Assembly (NCBI RefSeq): GCF_006874465.1
Contig: NZ_VIRL01000035.1
Coordinates: 1 to 33,190, forward strand
DNA: 33,190 nt
Direction: 5' to 3'
Origin: Microbispora bryophytorum
GTDB lineage: Bacteria > Actinomycetota > Actinomycetes > Streptosporangiales > Streptosporangiaceae
Shown here: positions 23,160 through 30,364 of the stretch, piece by piece
Numbering within the stretch: position 1 is the stretch's first letter
How the letters are laid out: the number at the start of each line of letters is the position of its first letter
Made by a program: the position numbers and the translations under genes
The notes under the pieces: generated by a model
What the model was told of the DNA's origin: nothing
Seen by the model: only the letters and a program-made list of their open reading frames with translations
Database searches by the model: none

Positions 23160-24497
23160 ATGTCCAGAAAAATCGTCATAACCGGAGTTGCGACGGCGGC
23201 CCTGCTGTCCCTGGCCGCGTGCGGCGGCGCAGACGACTCGGACTCCACCGGCGGCACCGTCACCCTCCGGTACGCCATGTGGGACGAGGTGCAGAAACCC
23301 CCGATCGAGCAGTCGATCCGCGAGTTCGAGAAGGCCCACCCGACCATCAAGGTGCAGATCGAGCTGAACAACTGGAACGACTACTGGAGCAAGCTGCAGA
23401 CCCAGCTCGCCGGCCGTTCGGCCCCCGACGTGTTCTGGGACCACGTCTCCTACTTCCCCAAGTTCAGCAAGGAGGGCGTGCTCACCGACCTGGCGCCGCT
23501 CATCGCCCAGGACAAGGTGGACACCTCGATCTACGACCCCAAGCTCGCCGAGGGCTGGAAGGTGGACGGCAAGGTCTACGGCCTGCCCAAGGACTGGGAC
23601 ACCATCGGGCTCTTCTACAGCACCAAGGCCCTCAAGGAGGCCGGGCTCACCCCCGCCGACCTCGACGGCCTCACCTGGAACCCCGCCGACGGCGGCACCT
23701 TCGTCAAGACGCTGCAGAAACTGACGGTCGACGAGAACGGCAAGCACGCCGACGAGGCCGGCTTCGACCCCAAGAAGGTCAAGCAGTACGGCCTGGCCAT
23801 GCAGGCGCCCACCGGTCAGCAGGACTGGTGGAACTTCGCCCTGCAGAACGGCTGCACGCTCCAGGACAAGCCGTGGGGCCGGTGGACCATCGACCAGCCG
23901 GCCTGCGTGCAGGCCGTCCAGTTCGTCCAGGACCTGCGGCTGAAGTACCACGTCGCGGTGCCCGCCACGGTCACCAACCCGCCCAACGGCCCGTCCCTCG
24001 ACCAGGTGGTCGGGCGCGGCGAGGCGGCCGCCGCGATGGACGGAAGCTGGATGCTGCGCGCGTTCGACACCGCGCTGCCGGGCGGCGCTTTCGGCGTCGC
24101 CGACCTCCCCGCGGGCCCGGTCGGCAAGGGCAGCGTCTACAACGGCCTGACCGAGGCCGTCTACGCCGGCACCAAGCACCCGAAGGAAGCGTGGGAGCTG
24201 CTCAAGTGGCTGACGTCCGAACGCCATCAGAAGGCCGTCGCCCAGGCGGGCGCCGTCTGGCCGGGCATCCCCTCGCTCAACGACGTCTTCGCCGACGCGT
24301 GGAAGGCCAAGGGCGTCGACGTCACCGGCTTCAAGAAGGCCGCCGAGGGCACCACGATGGGCTACCCGCTGACCGAGGCGGCCGACGTCTACAACGTCAA
24401 GGCGCTCGACATCTTCAACCAGGTCTGGCTGGGCCAGCTGTCGCCGCAGGACGCCGCCCAGAAGATCACCACCGAGGCCAACGCCGCCATCAAGTAA
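23160..24497 (+). CDS. ABC sugar transporter, lipoprotein substrate-binding protein
   Basis: 445 residues from ATG 23160 after AGAAGGG (about 9 bases). The signal and lipobox LSLAAC give lipidated Cys21. The mature part is a family 1 extracellular solute-binding protein (VTLRYAMWDEVQKPPIEQSIREFEKAHPTIKVQI is the opening strand and helix region, residues ~34-67; DVFWDHVSYFPKF; AWELLKWLTSERHQ). It is unusual in coming last, after both permeases, and directly before the regulator. The alpha-galactosidase in the same operon suggests alpha-galactosyl oligosaccharides as ligand. That is a context-based inference. Confidence 0.88.
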   Translation: MSRKIVITGVATAALLSLAACGGADDSDSTGGTVTLRYAMWDEVQKPPIEQSIREFEKAHPTIKVQIELNNWNDYWSKLQTQLAGRSAPDVFWDHVSYFPKFSKEGVLTDLAPLIAQDKVDTSIYDPKLAEGWKVDGKVYGLPKDWDTIGLFYSTKALKEAGLTPADLDGLTWNPADGGTFVKTLQKLTVDENGKHADEAGFDPKKVKQYGLAMQAPTGQQDWWNFALQNGCTLQDKPWGRWTIDQPACVQAVQFVQDLRLKYHVAVPATVTNPPNGPSLDQVVGRGEAAAAMDGSWMLRAFDTALPGGAFGVADLPAGPVGKGSVYNGLTEAVYAGTKHPKEAWELLKWLTSERHQKAVAQAGAVWPGIPSLNDVFADAWKAKGVDVTGFKKAAEGTTMGYPLTEAADVYNVKALDIFNQVWLGQLSPQDAAQKITTEANAAIK

Positions 24498-24507
24498 GGT
24501 CTGACTC

Positions 24508-25554
24508 ATGGAAGTTACCGGTCACATGCCTGCCCAGGACGCTCCTCGCGCGCGGTCGGCGAGCATCTGGGACGTCGCCCGGGTGGCCGGTGTCTCCCAG
24601 CAGACCGTCAGCCGCGTCATCAACGGCAAGGCCCGGGTCAGCGAGACGACCCGGGCCAAGGTCCTCCAGGTCATCGCCGAGCTCGGCTACCGGCCCAACC
24701 GGCTGGCCCAGGCGCTGGCCGGAGGGCCGGTCCGCTCGGTCACCGTCCTCACCTCCGACACCGCCCTGTGGGGCGCCGCCGCCACGCTGCGCGGCATGGA
24801 GGAGGCGGCGAGGACGGCCGGGTTCTTCGTGGGCATCAGCGTGCTGGAGCGGGACTCCGGCCAGGCCGACATCGCCCTGCGGCTGAACCGGCCCGGGGAG
24901 GCGGTCATGGTGATCGCCTTCGACGACGCGGGCGTGCGCGCGCTGCGGGCGCTGCCCGCGGACGTCCCCGTCGCGGCGGCCGTCGAGCGGCGGCCCGACG
25001 ACGGGCCGGACGACCCCTGGCAGATCTGGCTGGACGACCGAGCGGCGGCCGCGCACGCGACCCGCTACCTGCTGAGCCTGGGGCACCGGACCGTCCACTA
25101 CGTGGCCATCCCCTCCTCCACGAGCGCGCTTCCGCAGCGCACCCAGGGCTGGCAGGACGCGCTGCGCGCCGCCGGCCGGCCGCTGCCCGAGTCGCTGCCC
25201 GGCGGCTGGAGCCCTCGATCCGGCTACCTCGCCGTACGCTCCCTGCTCGCGGACCGATCGGTCACCGCGATCCTTTGCGGCAACGACGACCTGGCGCTGG
25301 GCGTGATGCGGGCCGCCCGCGAGGCCGGGCGGGACATCCCCGGCGACCTCAGCGTGGTCGGCTTCGACGACTCCCCGACCTCGGCCTACCTCAACCCCGC
25401 GCTCACCACGGTCCGGCTCGATTTCGAGGGTCTCGGCCGGGCCTGCTTCGGCCTGCTGCACCGCAGGCTGGACCCGCAGAACGCCCCGGCCGTCCCGGCC
25501 TGGAGCGAGCCCGAACTCATCGTGCGGGAGAGCAGCGCGCCCCCGTCCGCCTGA
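24508..25554 (+). CDS. LacI-family regulator of the ABC/alpha-galactosidase operon
   Basis: 348 residues, 10 bases after the binding-protein stop. ATG 24508 is preceded by TAAGG at the end of the previous gene. The helix-turn-helix and hinge (residues ~18-66) read SIWDVARVAGVSQQTVSRVINGKARVSETTRAKVLQVI in sequence, followed by the effector domain (AILCGNDDLALGVMRAAREAGRDIPGDLSVVGFDD). As the regulator inside the operon, it is the best candidate for binding the GATGTTAYCGATAAC sites at 21256, 21323 and 29612. This would make it the common repressor of uptake, GH36 and the secreted lectin-GH39-like enzyme. The other LacI cannot be excluded. Confidence 0.87.
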   Translation: MEVTGHMPAQDAPRARSASIWDVARVAGVSQQTVSRVINGKARVSETTRAKVLQVIAELGYRPNRLAQALAGGPVRSVTVLTSDTALWGAAATLRGMEEAARTAGFFVGISVLERDSGQADIALRLNRPGEAVMVIAFDDAGVRALRALPADVPVAAAVERRPDDGPDDPWQIWLDDRAAAAHATRYLLSLGHRTVHYVAIPSSTSALPQRTQGWQDALRAAGRPLPESLPGGWSPRSGYLAVRSLLADRSVTAILCGNDDLALGVMRAAREAGRDIPGDLSVVGFDDSPTSAYLNPALTTVRLDFEGLGRACFGLLHRRLDPQNAPAVPAWSEPELIVRESSAPPSA

Positions 25555-25583
25555 CCTCCCACGGCTCCACAGCCCTCCGCCGC

Positions 25584-25612
25584 GGCATGCGGGCGGAGCG
25601 GTCCCGCATGCC
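25584..25612. terminator. Hairpin between LacI and GH36 genes
   Basis: Arms 25584-25593 (GGCATGCGGG) and 25603-25612 pair perfectly over 10 bp with a 9-nt loop, followed by a pyrimidine-rich stretch. It may reduce transcription into GH36 or act as an mRNA stability element between the two cistrons. Confidence 0.5.
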
Positions 25613-25646
25613 ATGCCGTCTTCTCCTTCGCCGTCGAAAGGCTGAG

Positions 25647-27719
25647 ATGATCTACCACGACTCGCAACACCGCCTGTGGGTGCTGTCCGGGCCGTCCTCC
25701 TCCTACGTACTGCACCTCGACGAGGCCGACCGGCCGCGCGTCATGCACTGGGGTCCCCGGCTCACCCCCGAGCAGGCGGCCTCGCTGTTGCTACGGCTAC
25801 CCCGGCCCGGCTTCCGGCCGGTGGAGGACCCGCTGGAGGGGTCCTTCGACCTGATCGCGACCGGGGGAATGTGTTACGGGCAGGCCGGCCTGCAGGTGCG
25901 CTTCGCCGACGGCACCCGCGACCTGGAGCTCGTCTTCACCGGGCAACGCCGCACCGATCGGGAGCTGGTGCTGGCGTACGCCGACCGTCACTACCCGCTG
26001 ACCGTGGAGTGCCACTACCGCCTGTACGGCGACGTGATCGAGCGCCACCTGGTCCTGCGCAACGAGGGCGAGCCCGTCACCGTCGCACGGGCGGACTCCG
26101 CCACCTGGGTCCTCCCCCGGATGAACGGCTACCGGCTCGGTTCCGTACGCGGTCAGTGGGGCGCCGAGACCCGCCTGCACCGCACCGAGCTGCCGTACGG
26201 CGAGACCGTCCTGACCAGCCGCAGGGGGGTGACCAGCCATCAGGCCAACCCCTGGGCGATGGTCGACGACGGCACGGCGGGCGAGGAGCACGGCGCGGTC
26301 TACTCCTGCGCGCTGGCCTGGAGCGGGAGCTGGCGGCTCACCGCCCAGCGCCTTCCGACCGAGCGGGTGACGCTGTCGGCCGGGGCCGGGCACGACCCCG
26401 TGACCTGGGAGCTGGGCACCGGCGAGGAACATGTGACGCCGGTCTGCGCGGGCCTTTTCACCGAAGGCGGCTTCGGCGCGGCCAGCCGCGCCTGGCACGA
26501 CCACCAGCTCCGGCATGTCCTGCCGCATGCCGGCGAGGTCCGGCCGGTGCTCTACAACTCCTGGGAGGCCACGGGCTTCGACGTCTCGATGGACGGGCAG
26601 ATCCGGCTGGCGGAGTCGGCCGCCCGGATGGGCGTGGAGCTGTTCGTGGTGGACGACGGGTGGTTCGGCGCCCGCACCCACGACGCCGCGGGGCTCGGCG
26701 ACTGGTATCCCAACCCGCACCGCTTCCCCGACGGGCTCGGGCCGCTGATCGACCGGGTGCACGAGCTGGGCATGCGGTTCGGGCTGTGGGTGGAGCCGGA
26801 GATGGTCAACCCCGACAGCGACCTCTACCGCGCCCATCCCGACTGGGTGATCCACCGGCCGCACCGGCGGCGCACCGAGCACCGCAACCAGCTCGTGCTC
26901 GACCTGTCCCGGCCGGAGGTCGGCGACTGGCTGTTCCGGACGCTGGACGAGCTGCTGGCCAAGAACGCCATCGACTTCCTCAAGTGGGACATGAACCGCC
27001 CCTTCACCGAGGCCGGCCCGGACGAGCGGCTGTGGCTGGGCCATGTGCGCACCCTGTACGACGTGCTCGACCGGCTGCGCGCCGCCCACCCGCACGTACG
27101 GATCGAATCGTGCAGCAGCGGCGGCGGCCGGGTGGACCTCGGCATCCTGCGGCGCACCGACCAGGTGTGGACGTCGGACAACACCGACGCCCTCGACCGG
27201 CTGGACATCCAGCACGGCTTCTCGCAGCTCTACCCGGCCCGGGTGATGGGCGCGTGGGTCACCGACAGCCCCAACCCCTTCACCGGCCGGGAGATCCCGC
27301 TCGACTTCCGTTTCCACGTGGCCATGGCCGGGGTGCTCGCGATCGGCGGCGCCCTGACCGAGTGGAGCCGGGCCGATCTGGACCGCGCGGCCGAGCTGGT
27401 CGCCGACTACAAGCGGATCCGCCCACTGGTCCAGCACGGCCGGCAGTACCGCCTGCTGCCGCCGGGCGGCGAGCTGTCGGCCGTGCAGTATCTCGCCGCC
27501 GACGGCGGCGAGGCCGCCGTGCTCGTCCACCGCCGGGGCCGCCGGTTCGGCCACCCCGATCCGGGGATCCCGCTGCGCGCCCTCGACCCGGACGGGCGCT
27601 ACCGCGACACGGCCACCGGAGAGGTCCACCACGGGGCCGTCCTGCTCACCCACGGCCTGTTCCCCGATCTGGCTCCCGGCGACTACGCCAGCGCCCTGCT
27701 CCACCTGGTCCGCGAATAG
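25647..27719 (+). CDS. GH36 alpha-galactosidase, intracellular
   Basis: 690 residues from ATG 25647 after GAAAGG, the usual ~700-residue length of GH36. The frame continues upstream through the LacI gene without support. The N-terminal beta-sandwich precedes a TIM barrel with hallmarks NSWEATGFDVS, VDDGWFGAR, GLWVEPEMVNPDSDLYRAHP, the nucleophile D448 in FLKWDMNRP and the acid/base D511 in WTSDNTD, with SCSSGGGR between them. It hydrolyses terminal alpha-D-galactose from imported oligosaccharides by a retaining mechanism. There is no signal peptide, so it acts after uptake by the ABC importer in the same operon. The substrate could be raffinose-type sugars or alpha-galactosyl side-chain fragments of plant polymers. 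Confidence 0.92.
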   Translation: MIYHDSQHRLWVLSGPSSSYVLHLDEADRPRVMHWGPRLTPEQAASLLLRLPRPGFRPVEDPLEGSFDLIATGGMCYGQAGLQVRFADGTRDLELVFTGQRRTDRELVLAYADRHYPLTVECHYRLYGDVIERHLVLRNEGEPVTVARADSATWVLPRMNGYRLGSVRGQWGAETRLHRTELPYGETVLTSRRGVTSHQANPWAMVDDGTAGEEHGAVYSCALAWSGSWRLTAQRLPTERVTLSAGAGHDPVTWELGTGEEHVTPVCAGLFTEGGFGAASRAWHDHQLRHVLPHAGEVRPVLYNSWEATGFDVSMDGQIRLAESAARMGVELFVVDDGWFGARTHDAAGLGDWYPNPHRFPDGLGPLIDRVHELGMRFGLWVEPEMVNPDSDLYRAHPDWVIHRPHRRRTEHRNQLVLDLSRPEVGDWLFRTLDELLAKNAIDFLKWDMNRPFTEAGPDERLWLGHVRTLYDVLDRLRAAHPHVRIESCSSGGGRVDLGILRRTDQVWTSDNTDALDRLDIQHGFSQLYPARVMGAWVTDSPNPFTGREIPLDFRFHVAMAGVLAIGGALTEWSRADLDRAAELVADYKRIRPLVQHGRQYRLLPPGGELSAVQYLAADGGEAAVLVHRRGRRFGHPDPGIPLRALDPDGRYRDTATGEVHHGAVLLTHGLFPDLAPGDYASALLHLVRE

Positions 27720-27753
27720 GCGTCGAGAGCAGCCGTCCGCGAACAGGTGGGAG

Positions 27754-27783
27754 AGGAGGCCGCCGGGCGCCCGGCGGCCTCCT
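27754..27783. terminator. 30-bp perfect palindrome, bidirectional terminator
   Basis: Arms 27754-27768 (AGGAGGCCGCCGGGC) and 27769-27783 are perfect reverse complements with no spacer, followed by TTCCC on the + strand. It lies between the convergent GH36 (+, stop 27719) and lectin-glycosidase (-, stop 27793) genes. Confidence 0.8.
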
Positions 27784-27792
27784 TCCCGCATG

Positions 27793-29508
27793 TCATCTCG
27801 GCGTCAGGACCAGCCGGTAGGCGCCGTTGGCGTCCTGGTTGGCGATCGGGATCGTGACGCTGCCGTTGGTGACGCTGTAGGCGTTCGACCACACCCGGGT
27901 CGCCGCCGGCACGTTCGTCTTGCGTCCCGAGCCCGGAACGTAGTCAAGGGTCGCCGTGACCGAGGAGCCCAGCCCGCCGATCCCGTCGACGCGGATCGTG
28001 TTGTTGCCCGCCTGACCGGCGAAGACCAGGCTGAACGTCCCGCCGTCATAGGCGGCCACGCCGTCGTTGTACGTGGTCGGAGTGACCTTGACGACGTTGC
28101 CGGTCTGGTCGGCGTACCACTTGTACATCCAGTACGACGCCGTCGGCTGGCCGTTGTACAGCAGGCCGTTGAGCGTGCCGGCCTCGTACCAGAACGCCCG
28201 CTCGGCGTCGCGCACGCCCTCGCGCTCGAACTGGGCGACGTAATGGTTGACGCTGCTCGGCACGTCGATCTCGCCGGTCGTGGCGTACTCGTTGATGGAG
28301 ATGGGCCGCGGCGAGATGCCCAGCTCGCGCTCCAGCGCGCGGTAGGCCCGGACGTTGGCGGTGACCTGCTGCCATCCGCTCAGCTCGTGCCACGACACCA
28401 CCTCGGGCAGGGTGTTCGTGGCCTTCGCGTTGGTGAGGAAGGACCGCATCCGGTTGAGGTCCAGGTATGAGTAGCTCGGGCCCATGATGGCCTTGTTCGG
28501 CTCGCTCTGCCGGATCCGCTGGTAGGTCCGCACCCACCCCTCGTTGAAGGAGACGCCCGACGCCGACGGCCAGGTCCAGTCCGGCTCGTTCCACGGCTCC
28601 CAGGCGTCGATGTTGCTGACGCCCGCCGACTTCGCCGCCGCGATCATCTTGTCGATCCGGCTGTACCAGTCGTTCCAGTTCGTCCAGTTGTAGGGGAAGC
28701 CGTCGAAGCTGTCGGCCATGTCGACCGTGATCACCGCGCCGACGGCGGCGGCGTTGCGCCAGACGTTCAGCGTGTCACCGATCGGCACCGGGGAGCCGTT
28801 CGGCCGGTGCTCGTGCAGCGGCGGCGGCTGCCGGAGCTGGTGCAGCTTCAGCGGCTGCATCATCGACACCGGCGGGGTGTTCGCGTCGGACAGGCCGTAG
28901 AGGGTGCCCGACCCGACGCGGGTGACCGGGCGCACGACGCTGCTCGCGTCGACCACGAGGGCGCTGCCGCCGCCGGTCGTGCCGCCGCCCCACTTCTGGT
29001 TGCTCTGCCCGTTGCAGGTCCACAGGATGACGGCGGTGCCGTTGGCGGTGCCGGCGTGGTCCACGTCGAGGCACAGGCCCGACTGCGTCCCGGCGATCGA
29101 CCCGTCGGAGTTCTGCCGCCACTTCTGGTTGGCCTGGCCGCTGCAGGACCAGATGATCACTTGGGTGCCCGGCGAGGTCTGGTTGTTGTAGGCGTCCACG
29201 CAGCGGGTGCCGTTCATCGTGCGCAGTTCGCCGGCCGAGGTGAACTCGAAGCCCTGGTTGGCCTGGCCGTTGCAGTCCCAGATGTCCAGCGCGGTGCCGA
29301 GCGTGTCGACGTTGCCCTTCACGTCGAGGCAACGGCCGGAGCCGGCGCTCACCAGCGGCGCGGGGGCCGCGGAGGCCGGCGCCGTCCAGGTGAGCGCGGT
29401 GGCCGCCAGCGTGACGAGCGCCGTGAGCAGGCCCATCAGCAGGCGCGGCGCGACGGCGCCCGGCGACCGTCGCCGCCCTGCCGCCGGGTGAACGGGTAAG
29501 TCGTGCAT
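27793..29508 (-). CDS. Secreted ricin-lectin (CBM13) plus clan GH-A glycosidase, GH39-like
   Basis: 571 residues from ATG 29508, preceded by AGGAGAAGAACG. The signal peptide has RRR..LLMGLLTALVTLAATAL and cuts near PASA, residue ~47. An N-terminal three-repeat ricin lectin spans ~50-173 (CLDV, QANQKW and QSNQKW repeats). The catalytic domain has the acid/base candidate E308 in WEPWNEPDW and the nucleophile candidate E407 in ISINEYATTG, as in clan GH-A, with a C-terminal beta-sandwich (~470-571). Family GH39 fits best, but a related family is possible. The promoter has operator O3 like that of the ABC/GH36 operon, so the enzyme probably liberates the oligosaccharide that system imports. One possibility is an alpha-galactosyl-arabinose type product, an activity known in GH39. 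Confidence 0.75.
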   Translation of the reverse strand: MHDLPVHPAAGRRRSPGAVAPRLLMGLLTALVTLAATALTWTAPASAAPAPLVSAGSGRCLDVKGNVDTLGTALDIWDCNGQANQGFEFTSAGELRTMNGTRCVDAYNNQTSPGTQVIIWSCSGQANQKWRQNSDGSIAGTQSGLCLDVDHAGTANGTAVILWTCNGQSNQKWGGGTTGGGSALVVDASSVVRPVTRVGSGTLYGLSDANTPPVSMMQPLKLHQLRQPPPLHEHRPNGSPVPIGDTLNVWRNAAAVGAVITVDMADSFDGFPYNWTNWNDWYSRIDKMIAAAKSAGVSNIDAWEPWNEPDWTWPSASGVSFNEGWVRTYQRIRQSEPNKAIMGPSYSYLDLNRMRSFLTNAKATNTLPEVVSWHELSGWQQVTANVRAYRALERELGISPRPISINEYATTGEIDVPSSVNHYVAQFEREGVRDAERAFWYEAGTLNGLLYNGQPTASYWMYKWYADQTGNVVKVTPTTYNDGVAAYDGGTFSLVFAGQAGNNTIRVDGIGGLGSSVTATLDYVPGSGRKTNVPAATRVWSNAYSVTNGSVTIPIANQDANGAYRLVLTPR

Positions 29509-29611
29509 CGTTCTTCTCCTCGTTGGGGGCGTGAAGGCGGAAACGACGGAGGCGCGCGGAAGCGGCGCTCCCAGCCGTTCGGCGTCCCGGAATCGGCGAC
29601 GCCCTGTAGGA

Positions 29612-29657
29612 GTTATCGGTAACATCAGGGTCTAGAGCGTGCCGTTGACGGTGTCAA
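29612..29657 (-). promoter_or_regulatory. Promoter of the lectin-glycosidase gene with LacI operator O3
   Basis: On the minus strand a consensus -35 TTGACA (29652-29657) is 17 bp from TAGACC (29629-29634). Immediately downstream is GATGTTACCGATAACTC (29610-29626 region; core GTTATCGGTAAC at 29612-29623 on +), which differs from O1 at one base. A repressor there would cover the start site. This ties the gene to the 21256/21323 operators 8 kb away. Confidence 0.7.
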
Positions 29658-29787
29658 GCCCCGGGCTCCGGCCCGGACGCGCCGCCCGGCCCCGATGCCG
29701 TCCTCAACCGCAGGTCAGGCCCGTTTCGATGGACGCGGGATGCCGCCACGACGGATGCGTAACATTCATCTCCGCGCGGCGTCTTCC

Positions 29788-29814
29788 TTGACGGCGGCTG
29801 GTGAGAGCGATAAC
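29788..29814 (+). promoter_or_regulatory. Possible promoter with half LacI operator
   Basis: TTGACG (29788-29793) precedes TAACAC at 17 bp, and CGATAAC (29808-29814) is one half of the O1-type operator. The only downstream frame that could use it is a Gly/Ala-rich open frame from GTG 29870 to 30139, whose third-position GC is unlike the real genes. Between 29658 and 29962 I see no supported gene. Confidence 0.3.
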
Positions 29815-29962
29815 ACTTGCGCCATCCGGACGAGTGCGTCACGGACCGGAAAGGAGAGCCCTTCTCATCGTGAGCGACGATCGTCGCCGACGGCCCGCGG
29901 ACGAGGACGGCCCGCACGATCGCGGTGGGAGCGGCAGCGCGGCGGCGGCCAGTGGCGATGCC

Positions 29963-30094
29963 GGGGCCAGTGGCGGTGGCCCTGGCGCTGACGGGGCCGG
30001 GGCCAGTGGCGGTGGCGGTGCCGGGGCCAGTGCCGGGACCGGTGGCGATGCCGGGGCCAGTGGCGGTGGCGGTGCCGGGGCCAGAACCGGTGGA
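29963..30094. repeat. GC-rich hexamer-phased tandem repeats
   Basis: The word GGGGCCAGTGGCGGTGGC or its first ten bases starts at 29963, 29999, 30023, 30053 and 30077, spaced by 36, 24, 30 and 24 bases, all multiples of six. Both strands read as long low-complexity open frames (Gly/Ala, Val/Pro or Thr/Ala/Gly) because of the repeat. I do not call a gene here. It lies between the lectin-glycosidase promoter and the GH29 terminator. Confidence 0.75.
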
Positions 30095-30103
30095 AAAACC
30101 GGC

Positions 30104-30133
30104 GGCCAGGTCCCTGATATCAGAGACCTGGCC
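30104..30133 (-). terminator. 30-bp near-perfect palindrome followed by a T run on the minus strand
   Basis: Arms 30104-30118 and 30119-30133 (outer GGCCAGGTC, centre CTGATATCAG) match except for one pair. Reading on the minus strand the palindrome is followed by GCCGGTTTTTCC, so it looks like an intrinsic terminator for the GH29 gene, about 220 bases after its stop. The centre could also be a protein-binding palindrome. Confidence 0.6.
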
Positions 30134-30268
30134 TCGTGAACCTCTCGCGCCCGGGACGACCTTTCCGGGCGGACTCGCGGCACCGGCGGCACGCCCCGCC
30201 ATCGCGCGGGTCCTTCATCCTGCCCTGTTCGCCGGGGTGGGCGGAGGCGTCCTCCGTCTCCGGGCCGC

Positions 30269-30364
30269 GCGGTGCGTCGTGGTCCAACGCGCGCGGTGGC
30301 TCGTGCTCCAATGCCTGCGGTGCGTCGTGGTCCAACGCGCGCGGTGGGTCGGGGTCAGACGCCG
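30269..30364. repeat. 24-bp tandem repeats overlapping the GH29 stop codon
   Basis: Units start at 30269, 30293, 30317 and 30341 (partial). Units one and three are identical (GCGGTGCGTCGTGGTCCAAC plus GCGC), unit two has several changes, and the partial fourth runs into the GH29 stop at 30355-30357. The 24-base period keeps a reading frame, and on the minus strand it reads as octapeptides of the RALDHDAP type, though no start site supports a gene. The rest of 30134-30268 shows nothing clear. Confidence 0.75.

Noticed and set aside
23151..23162. CATACGTATATG before the second binding-protein start, similar to the GntR-type site
   Set aside because: It lies between ribosome-binding site and start codon inside an operon that carries a different operator. 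It lacks the ATCATA/TATGAT arms, so it is probably chance.
22298..24886. 862-residue + strand open frame across the second permease and binding protein
   Set aside because: It is an out-of-frame, Arg/Pro/Ala-rich shadow of three well-supported genes, which it would cut across.
25676..27820. 714-residue open frame overlapping the GH36 gene
   Set aside because: It is a shadow frame; the GH36 frame has both catalytic Asp residues and the normal family length.
29870..30139. Gly/Ala-rich 89-residue frame starting GTG after AAGGAG
   Set aside because: The spacing to the ribosome-binding site is too long (13 bases), the third-position GC is low for this genome and the content comes from hexamer repeats. 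No homology is recognisable.
30120..30335. 71-residue minus-strand frame with RALDHDAP-type octapeptide repeats
   Set aside because: There is no ribosome-binding site and it is generated by the 24-bp repeats and the palindrome downstream of GH29. I keep it only as a repeat feature.
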